DNA of 58,584 nt, from positions 1-58,584 of the forward strand of contig JAJTED010000015.1 of the NCBI GenBank assembly GCA_021300535.1, in the 5' to 3' direction. This document shows, piece by piece, positions 1 through 6,951 of the stretch (position 1 is its first letter; every line of letters begins with the position of its first letter). Under the pieces are notes generated by a model that was given only the letters and a program-made list of their open reading frames with translations, had not been told where the DNA came from and ran no database searches. The stretch comes from Planctomycetaceae bacterium. GTDB lineage: Bacteria > Planctomycetota > Planctomycetia > Pirellulales > UBA1268. The position numbers were made by a program, and so were the translations under genes.

Positions 1-120
1 CCGTGCCGTGCGGGCGTCGAGGCGGGGCTCGAGCCACGTCCACTCCAACGGCAGCCCGGCCGATGCCGCGGCCAGCGACTCGCGGTCATAAGGCTGGATC
101 GAGAAGGCGGCGACACGCAC
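1..120 (-). CDS. D-lactate dehydrogenase-like protein, N-terminal fragment
   Basis: Forty open codons run leftward from a GTG at 120-118 and off the window edge. The peptide begins VRVAAFSIQPYDRESL and contains LEWTWLEPRL, which matches the start of LdhA-type NAD-dependent D-lactate dehydrogenases (a first beta strand, then a conserved Y-D-R/K motif). A GGAG lies 8 nt before the GTG. The gene is divergent from the TIGR03009 gene at 244. The catalytic Arg/Glu/His residues lie outside the window, so another 2-hydroxyacid dehydrogenase remains possible. Confidence 0.62.
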   Translation of the reverse strand, partial: MRVAAFSIQPYDRESLAAASAGLPLEWTWLEPRLDARTAR

Positions 121-243
121 GGGCGGGACTCCGGGAGCAGGAAAACAACGGCTTTCCCGCGGTATCGTAGCCGGAACCGGCCTCGCCCGTTCGCCCGGGC
201 CCTGCTACAGTCGCGCCCCGCAACCCCGGAGCCGCGCCCCGCC

Positions 244-1224
244 ATGTCCCCGCGCCCCGCCTTCGTTCGTGCCCTCGTCGCGACGCTCTTCGCCGCCACC
301 TGGGCCGATGCCGCCCGCGGACAGGTCGCCGCGCCCCAGCAGCAGGTCGCCCAGCCGCAGCAGGTCGCCCAGCCGCAGCCTCCCGCCCCGCGGCAGCCTC
401 CCGCCCCGCGGCAGCCTCCCGCCCCGCGGCAGCCTCCCGCCCTCTCGCCTCAGGAGCAGGCCGCCCTCGATCAGCTGCTCGCCGCCTGGGAGGCCCGCAG
501 CGCCGCCGTGAAGACGTGGTCATGCACGTTCCACAAATGGGAGTACAACGCCTGGAGCCCGGCCGACGCGCAGGGGCAGCGATTGGCGTTCGCCGAGAGC
601 ACAGGCGAGCTCAAGTACGCCGCCCCCGACAAGGGGCTGTTCCGGATCAAGGAGTCGAAGCAGTGGAACCCGCAGACGCGGCGGTACGAGGTGCGCGGTG
701 GTGAGTCGGGCGAGCACTGGGTGTGCAACGGCGAGAGCATCTACGAGTTTCGCCACACCGACCGGCAGCTGCGGGAGACGAAGCTGCCGCCCGAGATGCG
801 CGGCAAGGCAATCAGCGACGGGCCGCTCCCCTTCGTGTTTGGCGCCAAGGCCGAGACGCTCAAGAAGCGGTATTGGATGCGGATCATCACGCCGCCCAAC
901 GCGACGGACCAGATCTGGCTGGAGGCCTTGCCGCGGTTCCAGGCCGACGCGGCCAACTTCTCCAAGGTCGAGCTGATCCTCCGCTCCCGCGACCTGATGC
1001 CGTTCGCGATCCAGATCTTCAAGCCGGGCGGTCGCGATCAGGACGTCTACCAGTTCGACCCCAACACGAACCTCATCGACAAGGGTCTCGACCTGTTCCG
1101 TGACTTCGCCAAGCCGACAACGCCCTTCGGCTACAAGTACATCCTGGAAGAGGTGCCGGCCGGCCCGCAGGCCGCGCCGCCCGGGGGCATGCGACCGTCG
1201 GTGCCGGCGAACCTGCCGCGCTAG
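244..1224 (+). CDS. TIGR03009-type planctomycete exported protein
   Basis: This 326-aa protein has an N-terminal signal sequence (about residues 1-27, ending near ADAARG). A low-complexity Gln/Pro/Val/Arg stretch follows (residues ~30-70), built from an 18-bp unit encoding QPPAPR repeated about three and a half times at 376-438. The globular part (from ~75) starts LDQLLAAWEARSAAVKTWS and has alternating strands with FHKWEYN. I recognise this as the planctomycete-specific TIGR03009 domain, whose function is unknown; the fold resembles LolA-like outer-membrane lipoprotein carriers, but that is inference. The ATG is the first in frame. Dispersed repeat family A begins directly after its TAG stop. 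Confidence 0.8.
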   Translation: MSPRPAFVRALVATLFAATWADAARGQVAAPQQQVAQPQQVAQPQPPAPRQPPAPRQPPAPRQPPALSPQEQAALDQLLAAWEARSAAVKTWSCTFHKWEYNAWSPADAQGQRLAFAESTGELKYAAPDKGLFRIKESKQWNPQTRRYEVRGGESGEHWVCNGESIYEFRHTDRQLRETKLPPEMRGKAISDGPLPFVFGAKAETLKKRYWMRIITPPNATDQIWLEALPRFQADAANFSKVELILRSRDLMPFAIQIFKPGGRDQDVYQFDPNTNLIDKGLDLFRDFAKPTTPFGYKYILEEVPAGPQAAPPGGMRPSVPANLPR

Positions 1225-1347
1225 CAGACTGTGGCACAAGTCTGCCCGAGCATCTGCCCGAGCAGGATGCGATGGCCGTCGACCAAGTGGAAAAAGACCA
1301 TGGAGGGCTTTTTCCACGGACATGGAGCGTGCCGTGACGCAGCCCCG
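1225..1347 (+). repeat. Dispersed hairpin repeat, family A, copy 1
   Basis: The element starts directly after the preceding stop codon with CAGACTGTGG, an ACAAGTCTG..CCGAGC block (partly duplicated here) and AGGATGCGATGG. It then carries a perfect 10-bp stem: GTGGAAAAAG at 1287-1296 pairs with CTTTTTCCAC at 1308-1317 around an 11-nt loop. Related copies lie at 10660 and 28347. This copy lacks the first hairpin present in the other two. The region 1225-1422 holds no credible gene. Confidence 0.75.
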
Positions 1348-1389
1348 GCTGGGGCAAGCCGGGTGATCGAGCCGGTCCGGCGATGCGGA

Positions 1390-1395
1390 TATACT
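1390..1395 (+). promoter_or_regulatory. Candidate -10 box for the Minf_1886-type gene
   Basis: TATACT sits 27 nt before the ATG at 1423 in an otherwise GC-rich stretch. No convincing -35 box is visible 16-18 nt upstream, so this is a weak call. Confidence 0.35.
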
Positions 1396-1422
1396 GCGGA
1401 ACTTCCGCCCCGTCCCGAGGAC

Positions 1423-1902
1423 ATGATGTCGCCCGTCGATCCCTCCCATCCGCTTTACCAGCTTCTGGACCGCGACCGCCGCTACACCCTCGACGCCTAC
1501 CTGTTCGTCCTCGAGGCCCTGTCGTTCGCCCAGGAGACGCTCGGCATGGGGGCGGAACCGGCCGCCGAGGAACTCGAGTCCCGGGCGGAGGTCGAGGCGG
1601 GCGGCAAGCCGCGGTCGCGGCGGGGCCGCAAGCGGCAGGCGGAGCGGCATGTTTCGGGGCAGGAGCTGTGCGAGGCCGCGCGGCTCTACGGCCTGCAGCA
1701 GTACGGCTACCTCGCGCCGACGGTGCTGGCCACCTGGGGCATTCGTGCGACCGACGATCTCGGTGAGATCGTCTTCAACATGATCGACATCGGTCAGATG
1801 CGGAAGACGAAGGCCGACCGGCGGGAGGACTTCCATGGCGTCTACGAGTTTGCCGAGGCGTTCGCCCGCGATCTGGCGTTCGTCGTACCCGACCCCGTCT
1901 GA
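1423..1902 (+). CDS. Minf_1886-type conserved protein (Planctomycetes/Verrucomicrobia)
   Basis: The protein is 159-160 aa long, with two adjacent ATGs at 1423 and 1426. It opens HPLYQLLDRDRRYTLDAYLF and continues with LEALSFAQETLG, then a charged linker rich in Arg/Glu (residues ~45-70), then HVSGQELCEAARLYGLQQYG and ends with a DLGEIVFNMIDIGQM segment. This pattern matches the Minf_1886/TIGR04138 family, found almost only in Planctomycetes and Verrucomicrobia and of unknown function. The reading frame stays open upstream to 1231, but that part crosses repeat A and is not protein-like, so the downstream ATG pair is preferred. It appears to lead a cluster with the next three genes. Confidence 0.85.
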   Translation: MMSPVDPSHPLYQLLDRDRRYTLDAYLFVLEALSFAQETLGMGAEPAAEELESRAEVEAGGKPRSRRGRKRQAERHVSGQELCEAARLYGLQQYGYLAPTVLATWGIRATDDLGEIVFNMIDIGQMRKTKADRREDFHGVYEFAEAFARDLAFVVPDPV

Positions 1903-1915
1903 CGGAGCGCCGCCG

Positions 1916-2020
1916 ATGACCGACTGCTGCGGCCTCGAATTCCGCGGCGCGTTCGCCTGGGCGGTCTTGGCGGAGGCCTGCTGGCTCTGTTTTCTCGTGT
2001 GGATGGCGTTGCGTTCATGA
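1916..2020 (+). CDS. 34-aa single-span membrane peptide
   Basis: This tiny ORF starts 13 nt after the preceding stop. It encodes 34 residues with one hydrophobic segment (AFAWAVLAEACWLCFLVWMA), a Cys pair near the N-terminus and an R-S end. Its TGA overlaps the ATG of the next gene (ATGA at 2017-2020), the arrangement expected of translationally coupled genes. I know no named family. It could be a real micro-subunit of the following membrane protein or only an upstream coupling ORF. Confidence 0.5.
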   Translation: MTDCCGLEFRGAFAWAVLAEACWLCFLVWMALRS

Positions 2021-2721
2021 CGACCTGGTCGTTCGCCGCCGTGCCGCTGTGGGCCGCGATCCTGCCAGCCGCGGCCTATCTGCTCACGCTCGCGGCCCTG
2101 CACCTGCGGCGTCGGCCGGCGGTCGTGGCCGGCTCCAGCGACCTCCTGCTCCTGTCCGCGGGCACCGCGGGGCTGGCGGTGGCGGGCCCGCTGGCGGTCC
2201 TCCAGCCGGCGGTCGGGGGCACCGCATGGGCGGCCTTGATGCTGCTGCTGGCAGCCGGTCTCCTGCTTGCGGCGCTGCTGCTGGCGGCCCGGCCCCGGCT
2301 GGTCGTCTACAACATCACGCTCGAGCAACTGCGGCCGGTCGTGGCGGAGATCGTGGCCGCGCTCGATCCGACAGCCCGGTGGGCCGGGGAGACCGTGGCG
2401 TTGCCCGGCCGCGGCATCCAGGTGCATCTCGACGGTCGGGGCGGCATGCGGAGCGTGAGCGTGGTGGCCTTGGGCGGCCGCACGAGCGCCGAGGGCTGGG
2501 GCGAGTTCAGCCGCCGACTGCGGCAGGCGATCCGCGGCCTGCGGGTCCGGCCCAGCCCTTGGGCGGTCGTGTTCGGCTGCGGCGGCTGTGGGCTGCTGGC
2601 CGCGGCCGCGATCCTCGCCTGTCTGCCTGCCGGCCGCGACGGTACAGCCCCGTCCCCGTCGAGCCCCCCTCCCGCCTCAGGAGCCCGCCATGCCCCTGCC
2701 GGTCGATCTCTCGCCGCATGA
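2017..2721 (+). CDS. Multi-span membrane protein of unknown function
   Basis: The protein has 234 aa and starts at the ATG that overlaps the 34-aa peptide's stop. Two to three transmembrane spans lie in residues ~5-95 ([19 protein letters not shown] and the Ala/Leu-rich run before ARPRLVVYN). A soluble mixed alpha/beta part follows (residues ~98-185, with [19 protein letters not shown]), then a final span near [17 protein letters not shown] and a Pro/Ser-rich tail. The layout recalls hypothetical planctomycete proteins; I assign no function. Its last 32 bases overlap the start of pckA, so the two are probably cotranscribed. Confidence 0.7.
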   Translation: MTTWSFAAVPLWAAILPAAAYLLTLAALHLRRRPAVVAGSSDLLLLSAGTAGLAVAGPLAVLQPAVGGTAWAALMLLLAAGLLLAALLLAARPRLVVYNITLEQLRPVVAEIVAALDPTARWAGETVALPGRGIQVHLDGRGGMRSVSVVALGGRTSAEGWGEFSRRLRQAIRGLRVRPSPWAVVFGCGGCGLLAAAAILACLPAGRDGTAPSPSSPPPASGARHAPAGRSLAA

Positions 2722-4285
2722 CATCACTGTTCCCGTCGTGATTCGCAACGCGCCACCGGGGCGGCTCTACGAGCACGCCGTCTCCCGCGAGGCGGCGGCG
2801 ATCATGTCGACCGGTGCGATCGCGATCCGCTCCGGAGCGAAGACGGGCCGCAGCCCCGGCGACAAGCACGTCGTGCAGGCTCCCGAGTCGGAGGCCGACG
2901 TCTGGTGGGGCAGCGTCAACCATCCCATCGACGACCACACCTTCCTGCTCAACCGGCAGCGGGCCGTCGACTACCTCAACACCCGCGACCAGATCTATGT
3001 CTGCGACGGCTACGCCGGCTGGGATCCGAGCTGTCGGATCAAGGTCCGCGTGGTCTGCGGCCGCGCCTACCACGCCCTGTACATGCAGAACATGCTGATC
3101 CGGCCCACGCTCGACGAGCTGGAGCGGTTCGGCAGCCCCGATTACGTGATCTTCAATGCCGGTCAGTTTCCGGCCAATCCGCACACGACCCACATGACCA
3201 GCCGCACGAGCATCGACCTGTCGCTCGAGCGGCACGAGCAGGTGATCCTGGGCACCGAGTATGCCGGCGAGATGAAGAAGGGCGTGTTCACCTACATGCA
3301 CTGGCTGCTGCCGGGCCGGGGCGTGCTGTCGATGCACTGCTCGGCGAACCAGGGCATCGCCGGGGATGGCCGGCCGGGGGACGTGTCGCTGTTCTTCGGC
3401 CTCTCGGGCACCGGCAAGACGACGCTCTCGGCCGATCCCGCGCGGCGGCTGATCGGCGACGACGAGCACGGGTGGGGGGACGACGGCGTGTTCAACATCG
3501 AGGGCGGGTGCTACGCCAAGTGCATCCACCTGACCGAGCGGCGGGAGCCCGAGATCTGGCGGGCGATCCGCTTCGGCACGGTGCTCGAGAACGTGGTCTA
3601 CGACCCGGCCACGCGGCTGGTGGACTACGAGTCGAGTGCGGTCACGGAGAACACCCGGGCTGCGTACCCCATCGAGTTCATCGACAACGCGCAGGTGCCG
3701 TGCGTGGGGCCGCACCCGCGGCACGTGATCTTCCTCACCTGCGACGCCTCGGGGGTGTTGCCGCCGGTGAGCCGGCTGTCTCGCGAGCAGGCGATGTACC
3801 ACTTCCTCTCCGGCTACACCGCGCGGGTGGCGGGCACGGAGATGGGCGTATCGGAGCCGCAGGCGGCCTTCTCGGCCTGCTTCAGCGCCGCCTTCCTCGT
3901 GCGGCATCCGACCGTGTACGCGCGGATGCTGGCGGCGAAACTCGCGCGGCACGAGGCCCGCGCCTGGCTCGTGAACACGGGCTGGACGGGCGGCGGCTAC
4001 GGCGCAGGGACGCGGATCGACCTGGGAGCGACGCGGCGGATCATCGACGCCATCCACGCCGGCGTGCTCGACGCGGCCCCCGTGCATCGCGACGATGTGT
4101 TCGGCCTCGACGCCGTCGCCCGCGTGCCGGGCGTGGCCGAGCGGCTGCTGGTGCCGCACCGCGCGTGGCCGGACGAGGCCGCCTGGGAGACGGCCGCCCG
4201 ACGCCTTGCCGCGAAGTTCAAGGACAACTTCCGGGCCTATGCCGACCAGGCGGGGGCGGATGTCGTGGCCGCCGGGCCGGCGTGA
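2690..4285 (+). CDS. pckA: Phosphoenolpyruvate carboxykinase (ATP)
   Basis: This 531-aa protein catalyses ATP-dependent decarboxylation of oxaloacetate to phosphoenolpyruvate, the entry to gluconeogenesis; the length fits the family (about 530-540 aa). It shows [14 protein letters not shown] near the N-terminus, the kinase-1a P-loop [13 protein letters not shown] at residues ~237-249, the kinase-2 metal site [15 protein letters not shown], and [16 protein letters not shown]. The ATG at 2690 follows AGGAG by 6 nt, which decides the start over the longer open frame reaching 2588. The 32-bp overlap with the preceding membrane-protein gene suggests read-through expression. Confidence 0.96.
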   Translation: MPLPVDLSPHDITVPVVIRNAPPGRLYEHAVSREAAAIMSTGAIAIRSGAKTGRSPGDKHVVQAPESEADVWWGSVNHPIDDHTFLLNRQRAVDYLNTRDQIYVCDGYAGWDPSCRIKVRVVCGRAYHALYMQNMLIRPTLDELERFGSPDYVIFNAGQFPANPHTTHMTSRTSIDLSLERHEQVILGTEYAGEMKKGVFTYMHWLLPGRGVLSMHCSANQGIAGDGRPGDVSLFFGLSGTGKTTLSADPARRLIGDDEHGWGDDGVFNIEGGCYAKCIHLTERREPEIWRAIRFGTVLENVVYDPATRLVDYESSAVTENTRAAYPIEFIDNAQVPCVGPHPRHVIFLTCDASGVLPPVSRLSREQAMYHFLSGYTARVAGTEMGVSEPQAAFSACFSAAFLVRHPTVYARMLAAKLARHEARAWLVNTGWTGGGYGAGTRIDLGATRRIIDAIHAGVLDAAPVHRDDVFGLDAVARVPGVAERLLVPHRAWPDEAAWETAARRLAAKFKDNFRAYADQAGADVVAAGPA

Positions 4286-4319
4286 GCGGGTGGCACCTAC
4301 AGGGAGGGGGCGGCTGCCG

Positions 4320-4515
4320 CGATGTTTTTGCATGGATGGTGGGACGGCCTTCAGACCCGGTGTCGCCGGGCTTCCGCCGTTTGGTGTTGCGCCGATCGGC
4401 GCATTCCCATTCCGTTCAGAGACCGCCACTCCGTGGCGCAAGCCTCCAGGCTCGCGAATGCAGGTAGTGGAGACACAGGCCGGATTCGACGGTCGGAGAC
4501 CGCCGCTACAGCCGG
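4320..4515. repeat. Intergenic repeat cluster (families C and D fragments)
   Basis: The 326-bp gap between pckA and the MEKHLA gene is filled by repeats. Positions 4332-4362 carry the shared GCATGGATGGTGGGAC...TTCAGACCCGG block of family D. A perfect 14-bp palindrome GCGCCGATCGGCGC lies at 4389-4402. Positions 4429-4512 are a family C copy in minus orientation, closely matching 50813-50893 reversed. The open frames here recur wherever the repeat recurs and are not believed to be genes. Confidence 0.7.
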
Positions 4516-4611
4516 AATGAAGACGCCTTTTCACGGCATGAGGCCATCGGAATAGAGAACGCGTAACATCAAAACTTCCGCCCGGGCCTTTTGGAGTGAC
4601 TCGAGGGATCG

Positions 4612-5055
4612 ATGGCGACGCACGTGCAACTGCTGCTTGACTCCTTCGCCCGGCTGCTGGGGCGGGAACTGATCTCCCGGCAGGGCTCTGCCGAGGTACA
4701 GGCGGAGCGGCTGTTTCAGGCGCCGTTCATCGTCGTCTCGCACGGCACCGAGGCCGATCCGATCCTCAATTACGGCAACGCGGCGGCGCTGGCCTTGTGG
4801 GAGATGGATCTCGCCACGCTCACGCGGACGCCGTCGCGGCTCACGGCCGAGCCGGTCCACCGCGACGAACGGGCGCGGCTGCTGGAGCGGACGCGGCGCG
4901 ACGGCTATGTGGACGACTATGCCGGGATCCGCATCTCCAGCACGGGCAGGCGATTCCAGATCGAGCAGGCGATCGTCTGGAACCTCGTCGATGCGGCGGG
5001 CATCCACCGCGGCCAGGCGGCCACGTTCGATCGCTGGACGCCGCTGGATTCGTGA
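4612..5055 (+). CDS. MEKHLA domain protein
   Basis: The 147-aa protein matches the MEKHLA domain over most of its length: LNYGNAAALALWEMD, a TPSRLTAEP motif, ERARLLERTRRDGYVDDY, GIRISSTGRRFQIEQAIVWN and a terminal W-T-P. MEKHLA is a PAS-like domain found alone in bacteria and fused to HD-ZIP regulators in plants, and is presumed to bind a ligand or sense redox/light; the bacterial function is unproven. GAGGG lies 4 nt before the ATG. No membrane segment or signal peptide is seen, so it is cytoplasmic. It appears to stand alone, with a separate promoter serving the following gene. Confidence 0.9.
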   Translation: MATHVQLLLDSFARLLGRELISRQGSAEVQAERLFQAPFIVVSHGTEADPILNYGNAAALALWEMDLATLTRTPSRLTAEPVHRDERARLLERTRRDGYVDDYAGIRISSTGRRFQIEQAIVWNLVDAAGIHRGQAATFDRWTPLDS

Positions 5056-5072
5056 GCCGGCAGCTTTGCGCT

Positions 5073-5101
5073 TTGCCATCCAGCGGGCCATGGCATTTAA
5101 T
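5073..5101 (+). promoter_or_regulatory. Sigma-70-like promoter of the glutathione peroxidase gene
   Basis: TTGCCA at 5073-5078 and TTTAAT at 5096-5101 are separated by exactly 17 nt; each differs from consensus at one position. Transcription would begin near 5108, about 38 nt before the ATG at 5146. Confidence 0.6.
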
Positions 5102-5145
5102 GGACGCATCTGGATCGCAAACCGTCGTCCCGAGGAGGTATGCCC

Positions 5146-5691
5146 ATGAAGATCGTCGCCCTCACGCTGTGCCTGTCGTTTGCCGCCGCCGTCGCCGCCC
5201 GGGCCGAGTCGCCCACGCCGCTCTCCGGCGAGATGAAGGGCATCGACGGCAAGCCCGTGGATCTGGCCTCCTACAAGGGCAAGGTCGTGCTCGTGGTCAA
5301 CGTTGCCAGCCGCTGCGGGAAGACGCCTCAGTACGCCGGCCTGCAGAAGCTTTACAACGCCCACAAAGACAAGGGTTTCGTGATCCTCGGCTTTCCGGCG
5401 AACGACTTCGGCGCCCAGGAGCCGGGCAGCGACGCCCAGATCGCCGAGTTCTGCTCAGCCAACTACGGCGTGACGTTTCCCATGTTCTCCAAGATCACGG
5501 TCAAGGGTGCGGACAAGGCCCCGCTCTACAAGGCGCTCACCGAGGCGGCCGACCCCAAGGGCGAGGTGGGCTGGAACTTCGAGAAGTTTCTCATCGGCAA
5601 GGACGGCGCCGTGATCGGCCGCTTCAAGAGCGGCGTGGCTCCCGACGATGCGAAGCTCGTGCAGGCGATCGAGGCCGCGCTGGCGAAGTGA
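5146..5691 (+). CDS. Exported glutathione peroxidase family protein
   Basis: The protein has 181 aa. An ATG at 5140 also exists, but the AGGAGG at 5133-5138 lies 7 nt before the ATG at 5146 and only 1 nt before the other, so 5146 is the start. Residues 1-20 form a signal peptide ending ARA, so the enzyme should act outside the cytoplasm. The thioredoxin-like fold carries the peroxidatic Cys57 in NVASRCGKTPQYAGL, the conserved Gln in GAQEPGS and the Trp-Asn of WNFEKFLI. The usual second (resolving) Cys of GFPCNQFG is replaced: the sequence reads GFPANDFG. The expected role is reduction of peroxides with thiol donors. A terminator follows at 5845. Confidence 0.93.
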   Translation: MKIVALTLCLSFAAAVAARAESPTPLSGEMKGIDGKPVDLASYKGKVVLVVNVASRCGKTPQYAGLQKLYNAHKDKGFVILGFPANDFGAQEPGSDAQIAEFCSANYGVTFPMFSKITVKGADKAPLYKALTEAADPKGEVGWNFEKFLIGKDGAVIGRFKSGVAPDDAKLVQAIEAALAK

Positions 5692-5710
5692 CGGCGCGGC
5701 GCGTGCGGCC

Positions 5711-5737
5711 CCGAGAAGACCCGGGTGGTAACCCGGG
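5711..5737 (-). terminator. Terminator-like hairpin (family D) for the minus-strand GT cluster
   Basis: Read on the minus strand, CCCGGGT (5737-5731) pairs with ACCCGGG (5726-5720) around a TACC loop and is followed by TCTTCTC. It lies downstream of the GT2 stop at 5914 and belongs to a repeated sequence also seen at 50983 and 51162. Confidence 0.5.
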
Positions 5738-5844
5738 GACACCGGGCATGAAAACCACTGCGTCGTCCATGCTGGAAGGCTGCATGTGATTCCGCGGTTC
5801 AAGCTCGCCTCGCATGGCGACCGGGACGGCATGCCACCCGGAGT

Positions 5845-5870
5845 CCCCGGGCTTCCGCCCGGGGCTTTTT
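5845..5870 (+). terminator. Rho-independent terminator (family D) after glutathione peroxidase
   Basis: CCCCGGGC (5845-5852) and GCCCGGGG (5857-5864) form a perfect 8-bp stem with a TTCC loop, followed by CTTTTT. It separates the convergent peroxidase and GT2 genes. The same hairpin, preceded by ACCCGGAGTC, recurs elsewhere in the window. Confidence 0.8.
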
Positions 5871-5913
5871 GTGCTGTTCACACGGCGTTGATCAGCGCGG
5901 GCCTTCGCGCCGC

Positions 5914-6951
5914 CTACGCCGCCCGTGACGAGCCCGTCGTCGCCCGCTCGCGGCCGAGCGTCCGCCGCACGACCCACGTCGGCCGGCCCTGCGCCTCGCG
6001 GTAGGCCCGCACGACGTACTCGCCGACGATCGCCACGGCCGCGGTCTGCACGGCCGCCACGGTCGCCACCACGGCCGTCACCGCCGCCAGCGAGACGCCC
6101 GGCTGCGGCGCGGCGGCCGTCAACTGCCCGACGAGCGCCACGCTGCCGCTGACGATGCCGATGCCGCCGAGCCCGGCCGCAGCCACCCAGGTGAGCCGCA
6201 CCGGCGCGTCGGAGGAGAGCACCAGCGCGTCGCCGGCGAGTTTGAGCAGCTTCCACGGCGAGTATTTCGTGGTGCCCGCCACCCGGGCGTGCCGGTCGTA
6301 CCACACCGGCTCGTGGCGGAACCCGGCCCAGGGCACCAGGCTCCGCAGGTAGCGACGCTTCTCGGGCAGGGCGTTGACGGCGTCGGCCACCGCGCGGTCG
6401 ATGAGCTTGAAGTCGCCGGTGTCGACCGGCATGGGGTAGGGGATCAGACTGGCGAACAGGCGGTGGAACAGGCTCGCGGTCACGAGCTTGAAGGCCGTCT
6501 CGCCGTCGCGGTGCCGCCGCCGGCCGTAGGCGACGTCCACGCCCTCCCGCCAGCGGCGGACCATCTCGGGGATCACCTCGGGCGGGTCCTGCAGGTCGGC
6601 ATCGGTGATCACGATCGCATCGCCCCGCGCGGCCGCCAGGCCGGCCGACATCGCCGCCTGCTGGCCGAAGTTCCGCGCCAGTTCGATCACCACCGCCCGC
6701 GGATCGTGCGCGGCGATCGCCTCCAGCCCGCGGAGCGTGCCGTCGCGGCTGCCGTCGTCGACGTACACGATCTCGAAGTCCATGCCCGTCGCCGGCAGCA
6801 CCGCGGCGAGCCGCGCGTGCGTGGCCGCGATCACTTCCTCCTCGTTGTGGCACGGGATCACGACCGACAGCAGGCCGCGGCCGGCGCGGCGCCGGTCTGA
6901 GCCTGATGCCGGCCACGGGCAGGCGAGGATCTCGGGGCCGGTCTGCGTCAT
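5914..6951 (-). CDS. GT2 glycosyltransferase, polyprenyl-phosphate (GtrB/DPM1-like) type
   Basis: The 345-aa protein has a GT-A domain at residues ~27-240: VVIPCHNEEEVI, the nucleotide/metal site YVDDGSRDGT, the DADLQDPPE motif, and TGDFKLIDR. Two hydrophobic spans follow in residues ~245-320. This architecture is that of undecaprenyl-phosphate glycosyltransferases (GtrB, ArnC, DPM1), which load a nucleotide sugar onto the lipid carrier at the inner face of the membrane. Its ATG overlaps the stop of the upstream GT39 gene by 4 bp (6948-6951), so it is translationally coupled to an enzyme that would use the lipid-linked sugar. Confidence 0.92.
   Translation of the reverse strand: MTQTGPEILACPWPASGSDRRRAGRGLLSVVIPCHNEEEVIAATHARLAAVLPATGMDFEIVYVDDGSRDGTLRGLEAIAAHDPRAVVIELARNFGQQAAMSAGLAAARGDAIVITDADLQDPPEVIPEMVRRWREGVDVAYGRRRHRDGETAFKLVTASLFHRLFASLIPYPMPVDTGDFKLIDRAVADAVNALPEKRRYLRSLVPWAGFRHEPVWYDRHARVAGTTKYSPWKLLKLAGDALVLSSDAPVRLTWVAAAGLGGIGIVSGSVALVGQLTAAAPQPGVSLAAVTAVVATVAAVQTAAVAIVGEYVVRAYREAQGRPTWVVRRTLGRERATTGSSRAA

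Noticed and set aside
4322-4555. Short plus-strand ORF in the pckA-MEKHLA gap
   Set aside because: Its peptide (with VAQASRLANAG) recurs in antisense frames wherever repeat C occurs (near 50850), so it reflects the repeat and not a gene.
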